The position numbers and the translations under genes were made by a program. DNA of 64,000 nt, taken from the NCBI GenBank assembly GCA_963580285.1, contig OY757010.1, positions 148,662,675 through 148,726,674 of the forward strand, in the 5' to 3' direction. Below the pieces are notes generated by a model. It was not told where the DNA came from and ran no database searches. It saw nothing but the letters and a program-made list of their open reading frames with translations. Source of the DNA: Lucinisca nassula (taxonomy: Eukaryota > Mollusca > Bivalvia > Lucinida > Lucinidae). This document shows, piece by piece, positions 44,593 through 54,133 of the stretch. Each line of letters starts with the position of its first letter. Positions within the stretch are counted from its first letter, which is position 1.

Positions 44593-44600
44593 TTTTTAAA
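44340..44600 (+). repeat. CAG/ATC trinucleotide block, copy 1
   Basis: 'agcagcatgcaccagcagca' and 'cagctccagcagcaacagct', followed by ATC repeats (44541-44592). The same block recurs at 51690-51870 and 55715-55890. Long Ser, His or Asp frames here are repeat translations. Confidence 0.85.
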
Positions 44601-44644
44601 GAACTATTTTACCACCCTACGATCCCGGAAGTACTTCTCTGGGT

Positions 44645-44840
44645 GCGTTGTGAGTCAGATAAACACTATTGGTTTCATTGGGCCACAGGTCTTGAGAAGT
44701 CATTTCAACTCAAAGTCGGGCAAATGTCCCGCAAAATTGGAAGCAACGACTCCAAAATGACATATACAATGTTGACGGGGACGTTAAACCTCAAATCAAA
44801 CAAACAATTTTATTTATTTATTTATTTATTCATTTATTTA
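44645..44840 (+). repeat. SINE-A 3' half with (TTTA)n
   Basis: From 'tgcgttgtgagtcagataaa' to 'acctcaaatcaaacaaac', then ATTT repeats. The duplicate at 56590-56790 shares the same truncation point, so it was inserted before the segmental duplication. Confidence 0.8.
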
Positions 44841-44879
44841 TTTCTACTGTCCGTTTTATATACGAACAATAAGCAAGAG

Positions 44880-45440
44880 CTTTTCAAAAATGTTGAACAG
44901 AGGAAGGTGGACATGTTTAGCTTTTCAAAAGGCGAATCACGACTTCAAATCACTATCTCAACTACTGGAAGGAATGAAAGGAACACCCACAAGCAGTAAA
45001 GCCCGCGATCGGACACCCCAAAACACAATGTATGATGGGCTCTGCAGCGTTTGCTGGAAATACAGAAATTTTCGTGAAACTTGCCACAAATATTACACCA
45101 GACACAACTATAAATGGCCATCTGAAGTTATAAAATGGAATACTGTTTGTGTAATGTATGAACTGTGGCAAGTGAAAATGTGTCTTAAGACATGTGTCCA
45201 CAGCCACCGTGCAGTCTGATTGGTGCCATTGAAGTTTCACTATATGTTAGACTATGAGCCGTGTTAAGTGAAAATGTATCTTAAGACATGTGCTCACAGC
45301 AGCCGCGCAGTCTGATTGGAGTCATTGAAGCTTCACTTTATGTTACACTATTGGCCACGATGAGTGTAAATGTGTCGTATGCAGCCGCGCAGTCTGATCA
45401 GTGGCTTTGCTATGTGATAGTATGCAAATGGAACATCTGG
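44880..45440 (+). repeat. Duplicated block plus ~95-bp minisatellite
   Basis: 44880-45175 matches 56819-57115 at high identity. From about 45165, units of the form 'gtgaaaatgtgtcttaagac' and 'gcgcagtctgattggagtca' repeat about three times. A frame (44890-45219) with CSVCWKYRNF is open in both copies, but differences between copies are nearly all amino-acid changing, so I do not call a gene. Confidence 0.75.
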
Positions 45441-45541
45441 CCTGACACAGACAGACAAAACTATATTTTGGCTAAGTGGGTTTGCATGCTCATATAAGTC
45501 ATATGCATTATAAAATGAAAAAAATAAATAAATAAAATTCT

Positions 45542-46378
45542 TTGGGGTGGCAGCCTTTCAACAAGCGCCTCATCTACAATAAAGCTGTGCTTACTTACAA
45601 CGCTTTAACTGCCCTAACCCCGGAATATATAAGTAATTTATTAAAACCAGTTTCGGAAACACAAAGTCGTACTCTGAGATCATCAGTCAATGGCACCCTG
45701 GTAATTCCAAGATCCCGCACATCTCTTTATGACAGGGCATTTTCAACCTCAGCTCCGAGACTTTGGAATACGCTTCCTATTTCTGTAAAAAACGCAACGT
45801 CATTAAGTTCTTTTAAAAACAGTCTTTAGGAAATTCTCTGACTCTAGTGTAAGAATAGTCATACACAAAGTGTAACTGTGAACATTTTATCTATTTATTT
45901 CTCCTTTAGCGTTTTCAGCAGAAAATAATACCTGTATGTTGTATCCTTTAAATACTATTTGACTTTGCGCGCCCATTCGTAATTTTAATAACCATAATAT
46001 AATAACCATGTTTTTAAAGTTTTAACACCCACAATCCGTATGGCTGCAAATTGACACAACAGAGATAGTGTCGGCTTACAGGTTTCCGTGTTTCTGGCTG
46101 GGCTCGGGTGTCGGGGCATGCTGTTTGGACATCGGTTCCATCACATGCTTCCCGTCTAACTGAGCTCAGCTTGGGCTGGAATCATTCCTGTGTGCGACGC
46201 GACACCTGTCCTGACAAAACTGCCATGCGGTAGAAATGTTTTTGTATACCTATGTTGTTTGTATATATGTTTTATGTGTTATAAAGAGGGCCACATGGTA
46301 GAATAGTTTTTATAGCTAAATGTGTTTTTTACCCTCTTAAAATAATGTATATAAATAAATAAATTAATAAAAATAAAT
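45542..46378 (+). mobile_element. 3' fragment of CR1/L2-like LINE
   Basis: 45542-45829 encodes 'IYNKAVLTYNALTALTPEYI', 'RTLRSSVNGTLVIPRSRTSL' and 'DRAFSTSAPRLWNTLPISVK', the conserved tail of reverse transcriptase ORFs in CR1/L2-type LINEs. It is followed by a 3' UTR with 'agagggccacatggtagaat' and a TAAA/AATAAA-rich end at about 46345-46378. Truncated at the 5' side, as usual for dead LINE copies. Confidence 0.8.
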
Positions 46379-46619
46379 CAGCCAAACAGTCCGTTATATG
46401 ATTAATGATATGTCAATATCAACGTTCGATGATGAATGGCGCGTGCATAAGCTAATTAATCAGGTATGAACACGTTAACACAAAATTGCTTAAGAGAGTT
46501 GTTTGGCTAAGCTTTAACGCGTGACACCAGGTTCTCGGGAGCATGACACTCAAAGCTCCTGCATTATAAAAAGAAAAACCTCTCCTGGTGATTCATTCTA
46601 TCTTTCCAACTCAACACTA
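46378..46619 (+). promoter_or_regulatory. Promoter region of pseudogene E
   Basis: Almost identical to the region before gene F (53460-53720), including 'gcgtgcataagctaattaat', 'gagttgtttggctaagctt' and the TATA box TATAAAAA at 46565-46572. It is now 2.6 kb away from its coding region because of the transposon that follows. Confidence 0.8.
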
Positions 46620-49183
46620 CACTGTAAATCTGGATGTTTTGGTTTTAAACACAAATTAAAACACTTCTCTGTAACACTTTTAAAACGTGTTTAGGTGTTT
46701 TCAGAAAACATGCATGTTTTTCAATGAAACACTATAGTGTTTTATATTAAAACACCAATGTTTTTGTGATAACACCTGTCTGGTGTTTTGCCTGAAAACA
46801 CCTATCATGTTTTCAGTAAACATATATGTTTTATATCTAAACACTGATGTTTTGTGAAAACACGTGTTCTGGTGTTTTGTCTGAAAACACATAACACGTG
46901 TTTAGGGACTGTAACACTTTTAAAACACCAAAACATGTTTTGTAACTTTTCTGTGTTTTATTTCATAACATTCCAACCTTTATTTATCATTGCAACTCCA
47001 GTTTGTTATATTCTTTAACTTATAGCTACCACACCTACACTAGTGTTTAAGTGATTCTATGGGTATAAGAAATTGAAAATGCAAATCCTTACCAAAACAC
47101 AAAATCCAAGTCTATATCAGGGCATTTTGCAAAGATGATTTAACTAAAGTTCTTTGTCTTCTAAAAATCAGCTCTTTGAACAGATGAAAAAAAAAAAAAA
47201 ACTTTTGACACTCATAATCCTTATCCTGCTGAATGATTAATTTTGCCACTCCATTTTTGAGTATTAACCAATCAAATTTCTTGAGATAATGTATTTGTTT
47301 AAATTCATGAACTGAATAACAAACCGTGTAGATCCTGATCAGATGACTTCTTCAGAGGCCACCTGACCTGAAACTACACTGTTTGCAAACTTAGGGCTAA
47401 TCGTGCTCAGCAGAAAAAAGGTTAACACTCTTTACAAGTGCAGCTGTGCATTGGAAGAGACTGAGTGTGATCCCTTTTCCTGGCTATTCGAAAGTCTAGT
47501 GAAGCACATATATTTTTCTGGACTAGAATCTCTTTTTCAGCTTTTTTTTTAAAAGAATGCACAAATCCAGCAGCCTTCTGGCTCAAAATGGTGTTTAAAA
47601 ACTATTTGTTGCCCGAAGCTTAGAAGCTGTGAATTAGTCCTACAAATCAAGTTGAAGTACACTTCAAGATCCAGTTTAGCCACATCATTTGCCGACTTCT
47701 TTTTCGTCATTGACAAGGTGCGCAGACAGTATCTTTTGTAAAGATGCTTCTTGGACACTCTCTGCAAAATAAGAAGGCACTGTCAGCACTGGTAAGTCGT
47801 TAGCCTCCGAGTGTAAACTGAAAAAAAAATGAACATTTAAATTCCTGTACTATAACTGGTGTCTGATCTAGGTCTACATTGTTTGCTGAACCAGAAGTAG
47901 CTTTCATTACGCTAATGTAAAAGAAAAAAATGCAGCAGAAACGGAATTACCCAAGGCTAATTTGCTCCCCCTCGGGAGCAAATTCTTTCCTTTAAGAGTA
48001 GCCTCTGCCCCGAGAAAGATGTTTTTACTAGATAGTAATGATATTTTTGTTCCGGCTACGCAACTGAAACTAATGAGTGCAACAATTAGAAACAATATCT
48101 ATGTACCTTCTACCGATTCAAGAAGGGCAGATGTCAGTTTCTGTCGAAAGAATGTGCACTATACTGGTTACCTAGCAAGCACATGGCCTTATTGTGACGT
48201 CACTGTAACGTCGGTACAACGTCATGACGTTTATGCAACGTCACATCTACGTCGGTGCCCTGTCATGACGCATGGCGTTGCACCGCCGTTGATCTGACGT
48301 TGCCCTAGCGACGTATGGCTGCTGGGTAAACAGCTTACATATAAGCCAGCCAAAGAAGTGTAGACCGGCTAGACATGAGCTAAATAGTGCTGATCGGACC
48401 GTTAAACTCCAAAACAAACAAACAAACAAACAAAAATTATGTGTCTGTGATTCAACAAAGGACTCCACAGATACAGATGCGTTCTATTGTCACAAAGTTA
48501 AAGTTCAACAAATCAATGACTGACAAGATTATCCAGAAACATACGCTCTTAATTGCCTTCCCCACCCACCTGTCATGCCTGTTTCAGAATCAGAATCTTT
48601 GAAAATTGCTTATTCAAACTTACCTGCATATAAATCCTAATTTGTCATCGTCTCATACGCTCAACACATCTTCTTCTACCGACTGTTGTGCAAATGTGTA
48701 ATGGTAGAAACGGAAAATATACAAAAGATTTTCAAAAATGCAGAAATTGGATCTACATGTACAATGCGCCAATCTTCAGATTCAAATTTAATCACGTGAC
48801 GTAGGTGTGTTGTCGGCTTAACATATATGTTTAAAGCTGCAAAACGCATGTGTTTTCAGGTAAAACACGCGCGTTTTCCGGTTTTGCCTGGGGACAAGAA
48901 GGTTTTTTTTTCCTGTACAAACAGAGTTATTATTTGGCTAAATGTGTTATATCTGGCCTGGCAACAACATATAAATGATAATTTTGCATTAAATAATGTA
49001 AGATATTTTTTCAGTGTTTCTTTTTCTACACTATGTAGAAGTTGAAAACACCGGCGTTTTTCAACTCTGAAGCTCAAAGCAGTTTCGAAACATGTACAAA
49101 ACATATGCGTTTGCCTTGAAAACGTAGGTGATTTAGTCTAAAACACTAGCAAAACACGTGTAGTGTTCCCAAAATTTACAGTG
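46620..49183. mobile_element. 2,564-bp TA-flanked transposon in gene E leader
   Basis: Ends CACTGTAAATCTGG and the complement 'ccaaaatttacagtg' share about 10 bp. TA sits on both sides (46618-46619, 49184-49185), and removing the element gives 'cactatcaacga', exactly as in gene F. The left part (46640-46930) and right part (48830-49165) repeat AAAACACNTGTTTT-like motifs. No transposase is recognised, and the minus frame at 47549-47767 has no known motif. It is probably non-autonomous. Confidence 0.85.
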
Positions 49184-49530
49184 TATCAACGATAAACAAG
49201 ATCGAACAACAATGGTTATGAAGAAGTTTTAGATGTAGGCCAAGCTCTGCGATTCCCAGCGACGTTTCAACAGAGCCTGTGACCAGATTCTGCTCCTCAA
49301 CACCAGACTTCAGGGTCTGAGAAAACGATACAAGACGGCAAGATCCGGTGATTGCAAGACTTTCCGGCTTCCTTTACGCATGCGCATGGTTGTTGTAGAA
49401 GGACTGGTGAAAAGATACTACCACTACGCCGACATGAAGAGAAGCGAAATTTTGGAAAGTCACAATGAACTGTCGAAAATCGACTATTCTGACGAAGAAC
49501 GTAATGTCATTACTGATGACGAATTAAAGT
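49184..49530 (+). pseudogene. Gene E, subfamily II pseudogene
   Basis: About 95% identical to gene F over the coding region (from ATG 49212). GAG has become TAG and TAC has become TAG at codons 7 and 9, and the normal stop is lost (a short deletion after 'gaatta'). The rest remains in frame, including 'YYHYADMKRSEIL'. With its promoter displaced by a transposon it is almost surely inactive. Confidence 0.88.
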
Positions 49531-49546
49531 TCTTCTTGCAAATATC

Positions 49547-49582
49547 TGGTCGTAAGCATGGGCCATTATATTCCTCGAAAGA
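49547..49582 (+). terminator. Decayed histone-like 3' end of E
   Basis: TGGTCGTAAGCATGGGCCA (49547-49565) is the F stem-loop with the two inner pairs destroyed (CC AA to CG TA). CTCGAAAGA follows at 49574-49582. Decay in the pseudogene, but not in F, supports a functional hairpin in F. Confidence 0.6.
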
Positions 49583-50202
49583 AAGTCTTTATAATGTCAT
49601 ACTGTCCCCCAACACACGCTTTTAATGAGTTGTACCATGCAGAGAGCGCAAATATCGCACAGTCTGAAGCGAATGTCCAGACGAGCCTGCGCATTTGCAC
49701 AGCCTCACCTGGACCTTCACAGTACGATGCCTATATAAAGCATGAAGACTAACCACATCAGGTCGTCGCGCATGCGCATTTAAACGTATGGGTATAATGC
49801 TATATTACATTTTCTCATAAACAGGTGAAAAGGATACAACTTAAGAGGGCTTAAAGGGAAGCAAATCTGTAAAAATGTTCAAAAGGGATCGATCCTTAAA
49901 GGAAAGAAATTGCTCCTCAGGAGCAAATTCTTTCATTTAAGAGTATATTTTTACATTATTTATTTTATGTTTTTCGTGGGAAATGCTATACAGGAAACCG
50001 AAGAAGTCACTGAGTTGTCTCTCTTGTTAAAATGGCGGGAATAGTATTTTCCCCTCAAAATAGCCAACCGGTACCTGATTTAATGGCATTCTGATATAAT
50101 GGCAAAAAGCGCTGACTTAAGAACAAGTATTCACCCTATTTGCATTATTTACTGGTTCCTAGTCTGAAGGTTATCAGAGGCGAAACCGGAAGAAAGAAAG
50201 AG
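49583..50202. other. Downstream region of E, shared with F
   Basis: Matches 54134-54665 closely up to about 50120. It contains a GC-rich hairpin-family fragment ('agacgagcctgcgcatttgc', 49680-49700). No gene. Confidence 0.6.
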
Positions 50203-50270
50203 TTGGAAAAACAGGTAACCAGACCCCCTGACCTTGAAAGGTCAGGGGGTCTGGTTACCTGTTTTTCCAA
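50203..50270. repeat. Perfect 33-bp inverted repeat, 2-nt loop
   Basis: Left arm 50203-50235 and right arm 50238-50270 are exactly complementary, starting TTGGAAAAACAGGTAACC. The homologous place after gene F (about 54660-54690) lacks it. Confidence 0.9.
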
Positions 50271-50324
50271 TATGGACAATGTGCAAGCTGGGAGCCAGCA
50301 AATAATGCAAATATGGTGAATCTC

Positions 50325-50700
50325 GCTGCTGTTCCCAACCCATGTCACACGTGAGAATCCATTTCTTGATAAAGTGATCGGGTGATTTTTCTGCTGTTTT
50401 CCACCACTTTTTGTTCAAAATCGGCTCGAATTTAGAGAACAGTTTTAACAACCTTAACCCCCCCCCAGGGGTAGACCCTATGTGCTTTTAGCGCCCGGTT
50501 ACCTTACAAAATCTATCAAGTCAAGACCTTAAAACCCAAAGACAATATTTAAAACAACTTCTTTAAGTAAATCGGTGCGATTGTAATAAGTACACACAAA
50601 ACACATTGTCAAAATAAAAGAAAGTTTCCCCTAGCTATTTCTTAAATTGAGCTATGACTAGGTACTTAAGAACGTGTTCGACTTAACCATGGTAAGAGAC
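50325..50700. other. SINE-C-like remnant and spacer
   Basis: 'cacacgtgagaatccatttc', 'tgatttttctgctgtttt' and 'aaaatcggctcgaatt' are a diverged SINE-C body (F-side counterpart 54670-54795). A C tract lies at 50459-50467 with 'gcgcccggttacctta' after it. Confidence 0.5.
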
Positions 50701-51560
50701 TCATAGGTGTTCGAGTCATTGGAGCTTCACCATATGTTATACTATGAGCCGTGACAAGTGAAAATGTGTCTTCAGAAATGTAATCACAGCGGCCGCGCAG
50801 TCTGAGCTGGGTCATTGAGACTTCACTAAATGTTACACAATGAGCTGCGACAAGTGAAAATGTGTCTTCAGACATGTGACGACAGCAACCGCGCAGTCAG
50901 ACTAGGGTCGTTAAACTTTGCACTATATGTAACACTATGATCCGTTACACGGCCACGCCCATCGGGGCTTGAAGAAATAGATGGGCTGCATGAGGCTTCC
51001 ACGCAGAGCTGAAACCGACCCGCACACGAGTAGGCCTACTGGTAAACGCTTAGAGGATCTAAGCCTGCCCAGGCAAAGCCGTACGAGTCGGCCCGTCCAT
51101 GCTTATAAACCCTATTGGTTTCATTGGGCGGCAGGGCTTCAGATGTCATTTCATCACAGTGTCGGGTAAAAGTCCCACAAAAGTGGAAGCGACGTCTCCA
51201 AAATGACCTTTACAGTGTTGACGGGAACGTTAAAACCTCAAATCAAACAAACAAAACTCAATGATTCGTTACAAGTGAAAATGTGCCTTAAGACACGTAT
51301 CCACAGCAACCGCGCAGTCTGATTGAAGGTGAAAATATGTCTTCAGACAGGTGCCCATATCAACCGCGCTGTCTGATTGGAGTCAATGAAGCGTTACTAT
51401 GAGCCGTGGCAGGTGAAAATGTGTCTTAAGGCATGTTTCCACAGCTATCGCGCAGTCTGATTGGAGTCATTGAAGCTTACTATGTTACACAATGAGCCGC
51501 GACAAATGTAAATGTGTCTAAGACATGTGCGCACGGCATCCGCGCAGTCTGAGTCATAGT
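50700..51560. repeat. ~95-bp minisatellite, interrupted by SINE-A
   Basis: Units such as 'gagccgtgacaagtgaaaat', 'gtgtcttcagacatgtg', 'accgcgcagtct' and 'ggtcattgaagcttcac' repeat about seven times. A SINE-A splits one unit (50950-51260). Open frames beginning 'MSEDTFSLVAAH' on the minus strand are repeat translations. Confidence 0.85.
50937..51273 (+). repeat. SINE-A with 13-bp target duplication
   Basis: The complete element at 50950-51260 is bounded by ATGATCCGTTACA (50937-50949) and ATGATTCGTTACA (51261-51273). The undisturbed unit at about 55200 is the empty site. This shows SINE-A moves by retroposition. Confidence 0.9.
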
Positions 51561-51589
51561 TGAGTTTATATCATTGCCGTCGTCTTCGT

Positions 51590-51594
51590 CGTCG

Positions 51595-51690
<96 letters not shown>
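51590..51690. repeat. (TCA)n tract
   Basis: About 32 uninterrupted ATC/TCA units. Confidence 0.97.
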
Positions 51691-51870
51691 GTGGCAACAT
51701 CAGCATGCACAAGCAGCAGCAGCAACAGCAGCAGCAGCAACAACAACATCGGAAACGCCATAATGATCATTATCAGTAGCAGCAGCAGCTGCAGCAACAG
51801 CTGCAGAATAATCATAATCATCATCATCAACAACATCACCATCGTCGTCATCACCATCATCATTATCCTC
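51691..51870 (+). repeat. CAG/ATC trinucleotide block, copy 2
   Basis: 'gtggcaacatcagcatgcac', CAG-rich stretch and 'ctgcagaataatcataatca'. Homologous to 44375-44545. Confidence 0.85.
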
Positions 51871-52212
51871 CTGAGCCGCCCCGGTAGCTCAGTTGGTAGA
51901 GTGTCCGCTCCGGGGAACGGGAGGTCACGGGTTCGATCCCGGGCCGCGACATACGTTAAGAATGGTACTAGCTGCTCCTCGCTTGGCACTCAGATTTACG
52001 GAGTAGAGCTAGGACTGGTCGACTCAGTGTCAGGATAATGTGACTGGGTGTGGTTTCATGTAATGTGTCTGGGACATGATACTTCAGTGAGGCAGCACTA
52101 TAAAAGTGAGCTTAGAGCTCCCTGTCGCAACCAGACACCGTCGTGATATGACTGAAAAACTGTTGAAAGCGACGTTAAACCCGAATTCACACACACGCAC
52201 ATTATTCTCCTG
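51861..52212 (+). repeat. SINE-E copy with target duplication
   Basis: CATTATCCTCCTG (51861-51873) and CATTATTCTCCTG (52200-52212) flank a complete element. The tRNA-like head has TAGCTCAGTTGGTAGAG and GGGTTCGATCCC. Absent from the corresponding place at about 55885, so it is younger than the segmental duplication, or lost there. Confidence 0.9.
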
Positions 52213-52261
52213 CTCATCATCATCATGACAAAACACATTACGCCCTCTGCCACATGCATAC

Positions 52262-52560
52262 AAGTTTGTTTGTTTGTATTAGAGTTTCACGGCCCATTCA
52301 ACACTATTTAGGTCATTTTTTGGGCCGGTCAGTTTACCTATCCACACTTTTCCTGGGCAAGCTTATATGTAAGCGGTTAACCAGTACAGTGCATATTCTT
52401 TCTCCAAAAACTGACAACTGCCCTTCTTGAATCAGCGGAAGGGAGAGAATGACCGTAGAAAAATCAATCTCCACGAACGAATGTTGCCGACCCCGGCAGG
52501 TATCGTACCCGCGTCTTCCTGATCACCAATCAGACACGCATCCAACTGAGCTACCGAGAC
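52262..52560 (-). repeat. SINE-B copy
   Basis: Starts with TTTG units after 'catacaag' and ends at the tRNA-like head complement ('aggtatcgtacccgcgtctt', 'caactgagctaccga'). The copy at 55915-56220 has the same left flank and is its duplicate. Confidence 0.85.
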
Positions 52561-52636
52561 ATGTGATCACAGCAACCGCGCAGTCAGATCGGGGTCGTTA
52601 AAGCTGCACTATATGTTAAACTATGATCCGTTACAC

Positions 52637-52815
52637 TGCCCCCGGCCATCGGGGCTTGAAGAAATAGATGGGCTGCATGATGCTTTCACGCAGAGCTGAA
52701 ACCGACCCGCACACGAGTACTGGTAAACCGCTTAGAGGATATAAGCCTGCCAAGGCAAAGCGGTGCGAGTCGGCCCGTCCATGCTTTTAAACCCTATCGG
52801 TTTCATTGATTGGGC
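52637..52815 (+). repeat. SINE-A, 3' truncated
   Basis: Begins after 'atgatccgttacac', the same minisatellite position as the 50950 copy, and stops at 'cattgattgggcgg'. Probably a duplicate of that insertion, cut by recombination into the minisatellite. Confidence 0.8.
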
Positions 52816-53099
52816 GGTGGTAAGTGAAAATGTGTCTTATGACATGTGCTCACAGCAGCCGCGCAGTGTGATTGGAGTCATTGAAGCTTCGCTATATGTA
52901 ACACTATGAGCCACGACGAGTGGAAATGTGTCTTATGCATCCACGCAGTATGATCAGTGTCTTTGCTATGCGATAGTATGCAAATGGAACAATCTGTCCT
53001 GACACAGACAGACAAAACTATATTTTGGCTAAGTGGGTTTGCATGCTCATATAAGTCATACGCATTATAAAAAGAAAAAATAAATAAATAAATAAAAGT
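52816..53099. repeat. Minisatellite units and duplicated tail
   Basis: Two ~95-bp units, then 'gcgatagtatgcaaatggaa' to 'tttgcatgctcatataagtc', shared with 45410-45500 and 57530-57630, then TAAA repeats. Confidence 0.75.
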
Positions 53100-53450
53100 A
53101 CAGTCGAACTTCAATGGCTCGAACACCTTTGGGACCTCGAAAATCTGTTCGAGCCACTGAGGGTTACTGGCATGAGGCATAACGAGAAACTTTAAGTCAT
53201 CTTTTCGGTGTTCTATAATGAAAATGTATGTTGTGTGTACTCATTAGAATCGCCTCATTGAGGCGATTCTAATGAGTACATACAGCATACATTTGCAAGA
53301 TAAAAGACTAAAATCTCCTTAATACCCCCCCCCACCCACACACACACACTATTTCGTATATAGACAGTTTCTCTAGGGGCTCAAGAATGGGTTCGACACA
53401 TCCATGGTAAACGAGCCATCGGTGTTCGAGCCATCGAAGTTCTACTGTAT
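53100..53450 (+). repeat. MITE-D copy
   Basis: Ends CAGTCGAACTTCAATGGCTC and 'gagccatcgaagttctactg'. The hairpin at 53227-53295 is nearly perfect. Confidence 0.85.
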
Positions 53451-53459
53451 TTAATTAGT

Positions 53460-53743
53460 AAATCAGCCAAAACAGCCCGTTAAATGATTAATGGTATGTC
53501 GTTATCAACGTTCGATGATGAATGGCGCGTGCATAAGCTAATTAATCAGGTATGAACACGTTCACACAAAATTGCTTAAGAGAGTTGTTTGGCTAAGCTT
53601 GAAATACAGCTTTAACGCGTGACACCAGGTTCTCGGGAGCATGACACTCAAAGCTCCTGCATTATAAAAAGAAAAACCTCTCCTGGTGATTCATTCTATC
53701 TTTCCAACTCATCACTATCAACGATATACAAGATCGAACAACA
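53460..53743 (+). promoter_or_regulatory. Promoter region of gene F
   Basis: TATAAAAA at 53663-53670 lies 81 bp before the ATG. Upstream blocks 'gcgtgcataagctaattaat', 'gagttgtttggctaagctt' and 'gcgtgacaccaggttctcgg' are conserved with the E promoter (46378-46618) and partly at 26520-26592. They are candidate control elements. Confidence 0.65.
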
Positions 53744-54061
53744 ATGGTTATGAAGAAGTTTGAGATGTACGCCAAGCTCTGCGATTCTCAGCGACGTTTC
53801 AACAGAGCCTGTGACCAGATTCTGCTCCTCAACACCAGACTTCAGGGTCTGAGAAAACGCTACAAGACGGCAAGTTCCGGTGATTGCAAGACTTTCCGGC
53901 TTCCTTTACGCATGCGCATGGTTGTTGTAGAAGGACTGGTGAAAAGTTACTACCACTACGCCGACATGAAGAGAAGCGAAATTTTGGATATTCGCAATGA
54001 ACTGTCGAAAATCGACTATTCTGATGAAGAACTTGATGTCATTACTGATGACGAATTATAA
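53744..54061 (+). CDS. Gene F, small helical protein, subfamily II
   Basis: Encodes 105 residues. The start ATG at 53744 gives MVMKKFEMYAKLCDSQRRFN; the in-frame ATG two codons later equals the start of C. Landmarks: CDQILLLNTRLQGLRKRYKT (helix 1 end), 'CKTFRLPLRMRMVVVEGLVK', 'YYHYADMKRSEILDIRNELS' and an acidic end (DYSDEELDVITDDEL). Predicted mainly alpha-helical, no signal or membrane segment. The only intact plus-strand subfamily II gene. It has a TATA box and a histone-like 3' end. Function unknown. Confidence 0.82.
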   Translation: MVMKKFEMYAKLCDSQRRFNRACDQILLLNTRLQGLRKRYKTASSGDCKTFRLPLRMRMVVVEGLVKSYYHYADMKRSEILDIRNELSKIDYSDEELDVITDDEL

Positions 54062-54097
54062 GCGCGCGTCATCAAGAAAGGTCTTCTTGCAGTTATC

Positions 54098-54133
54098 TGG
54101 TCCAAAGCATGGGCCATTATATTCCTCGAAAGA
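54098..54133 (+). terminator. Histone-like 3' end of gene F
   Basis: TGGTCCAAAGCATGGGCCA (54098-54116) can form 7 pairs (one G-T) with a 5-nt loop, 37 nt after the stop. Eight bases later CTCGAAAGA (54125-54133). The loop is one base longer than the histone standard. Confidence 0.68.

Noticed and set aside
44890..45219. ORF with CSVCWKYRNF, also open at 56829-57110
   Set aside because: It is conserved only because the DNA is duplicated. The differences between copies are almost all amino-acid changing, so there is no sign of protein-level selection.
50666..50875. Minus ORF 'MSEDTFSLVAAH' and its duplicate at 54931-55140
   Set aside because: Translation of the 95-bp minisatellite.
51590..51690. 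CRISPR-like regular repeats
   Set aside because: All regular repeats in the window are simple or minisatellite arrays without unique spacers of constant length, and the DNA is eukaryotic.
51480..52038. Long poly-Asp, poly-His and poly-Ser ORFs
   Set aside because: These are translations of the (TCA)n tract in different frames. The same holds at 44324-44999 and 55577-55970.
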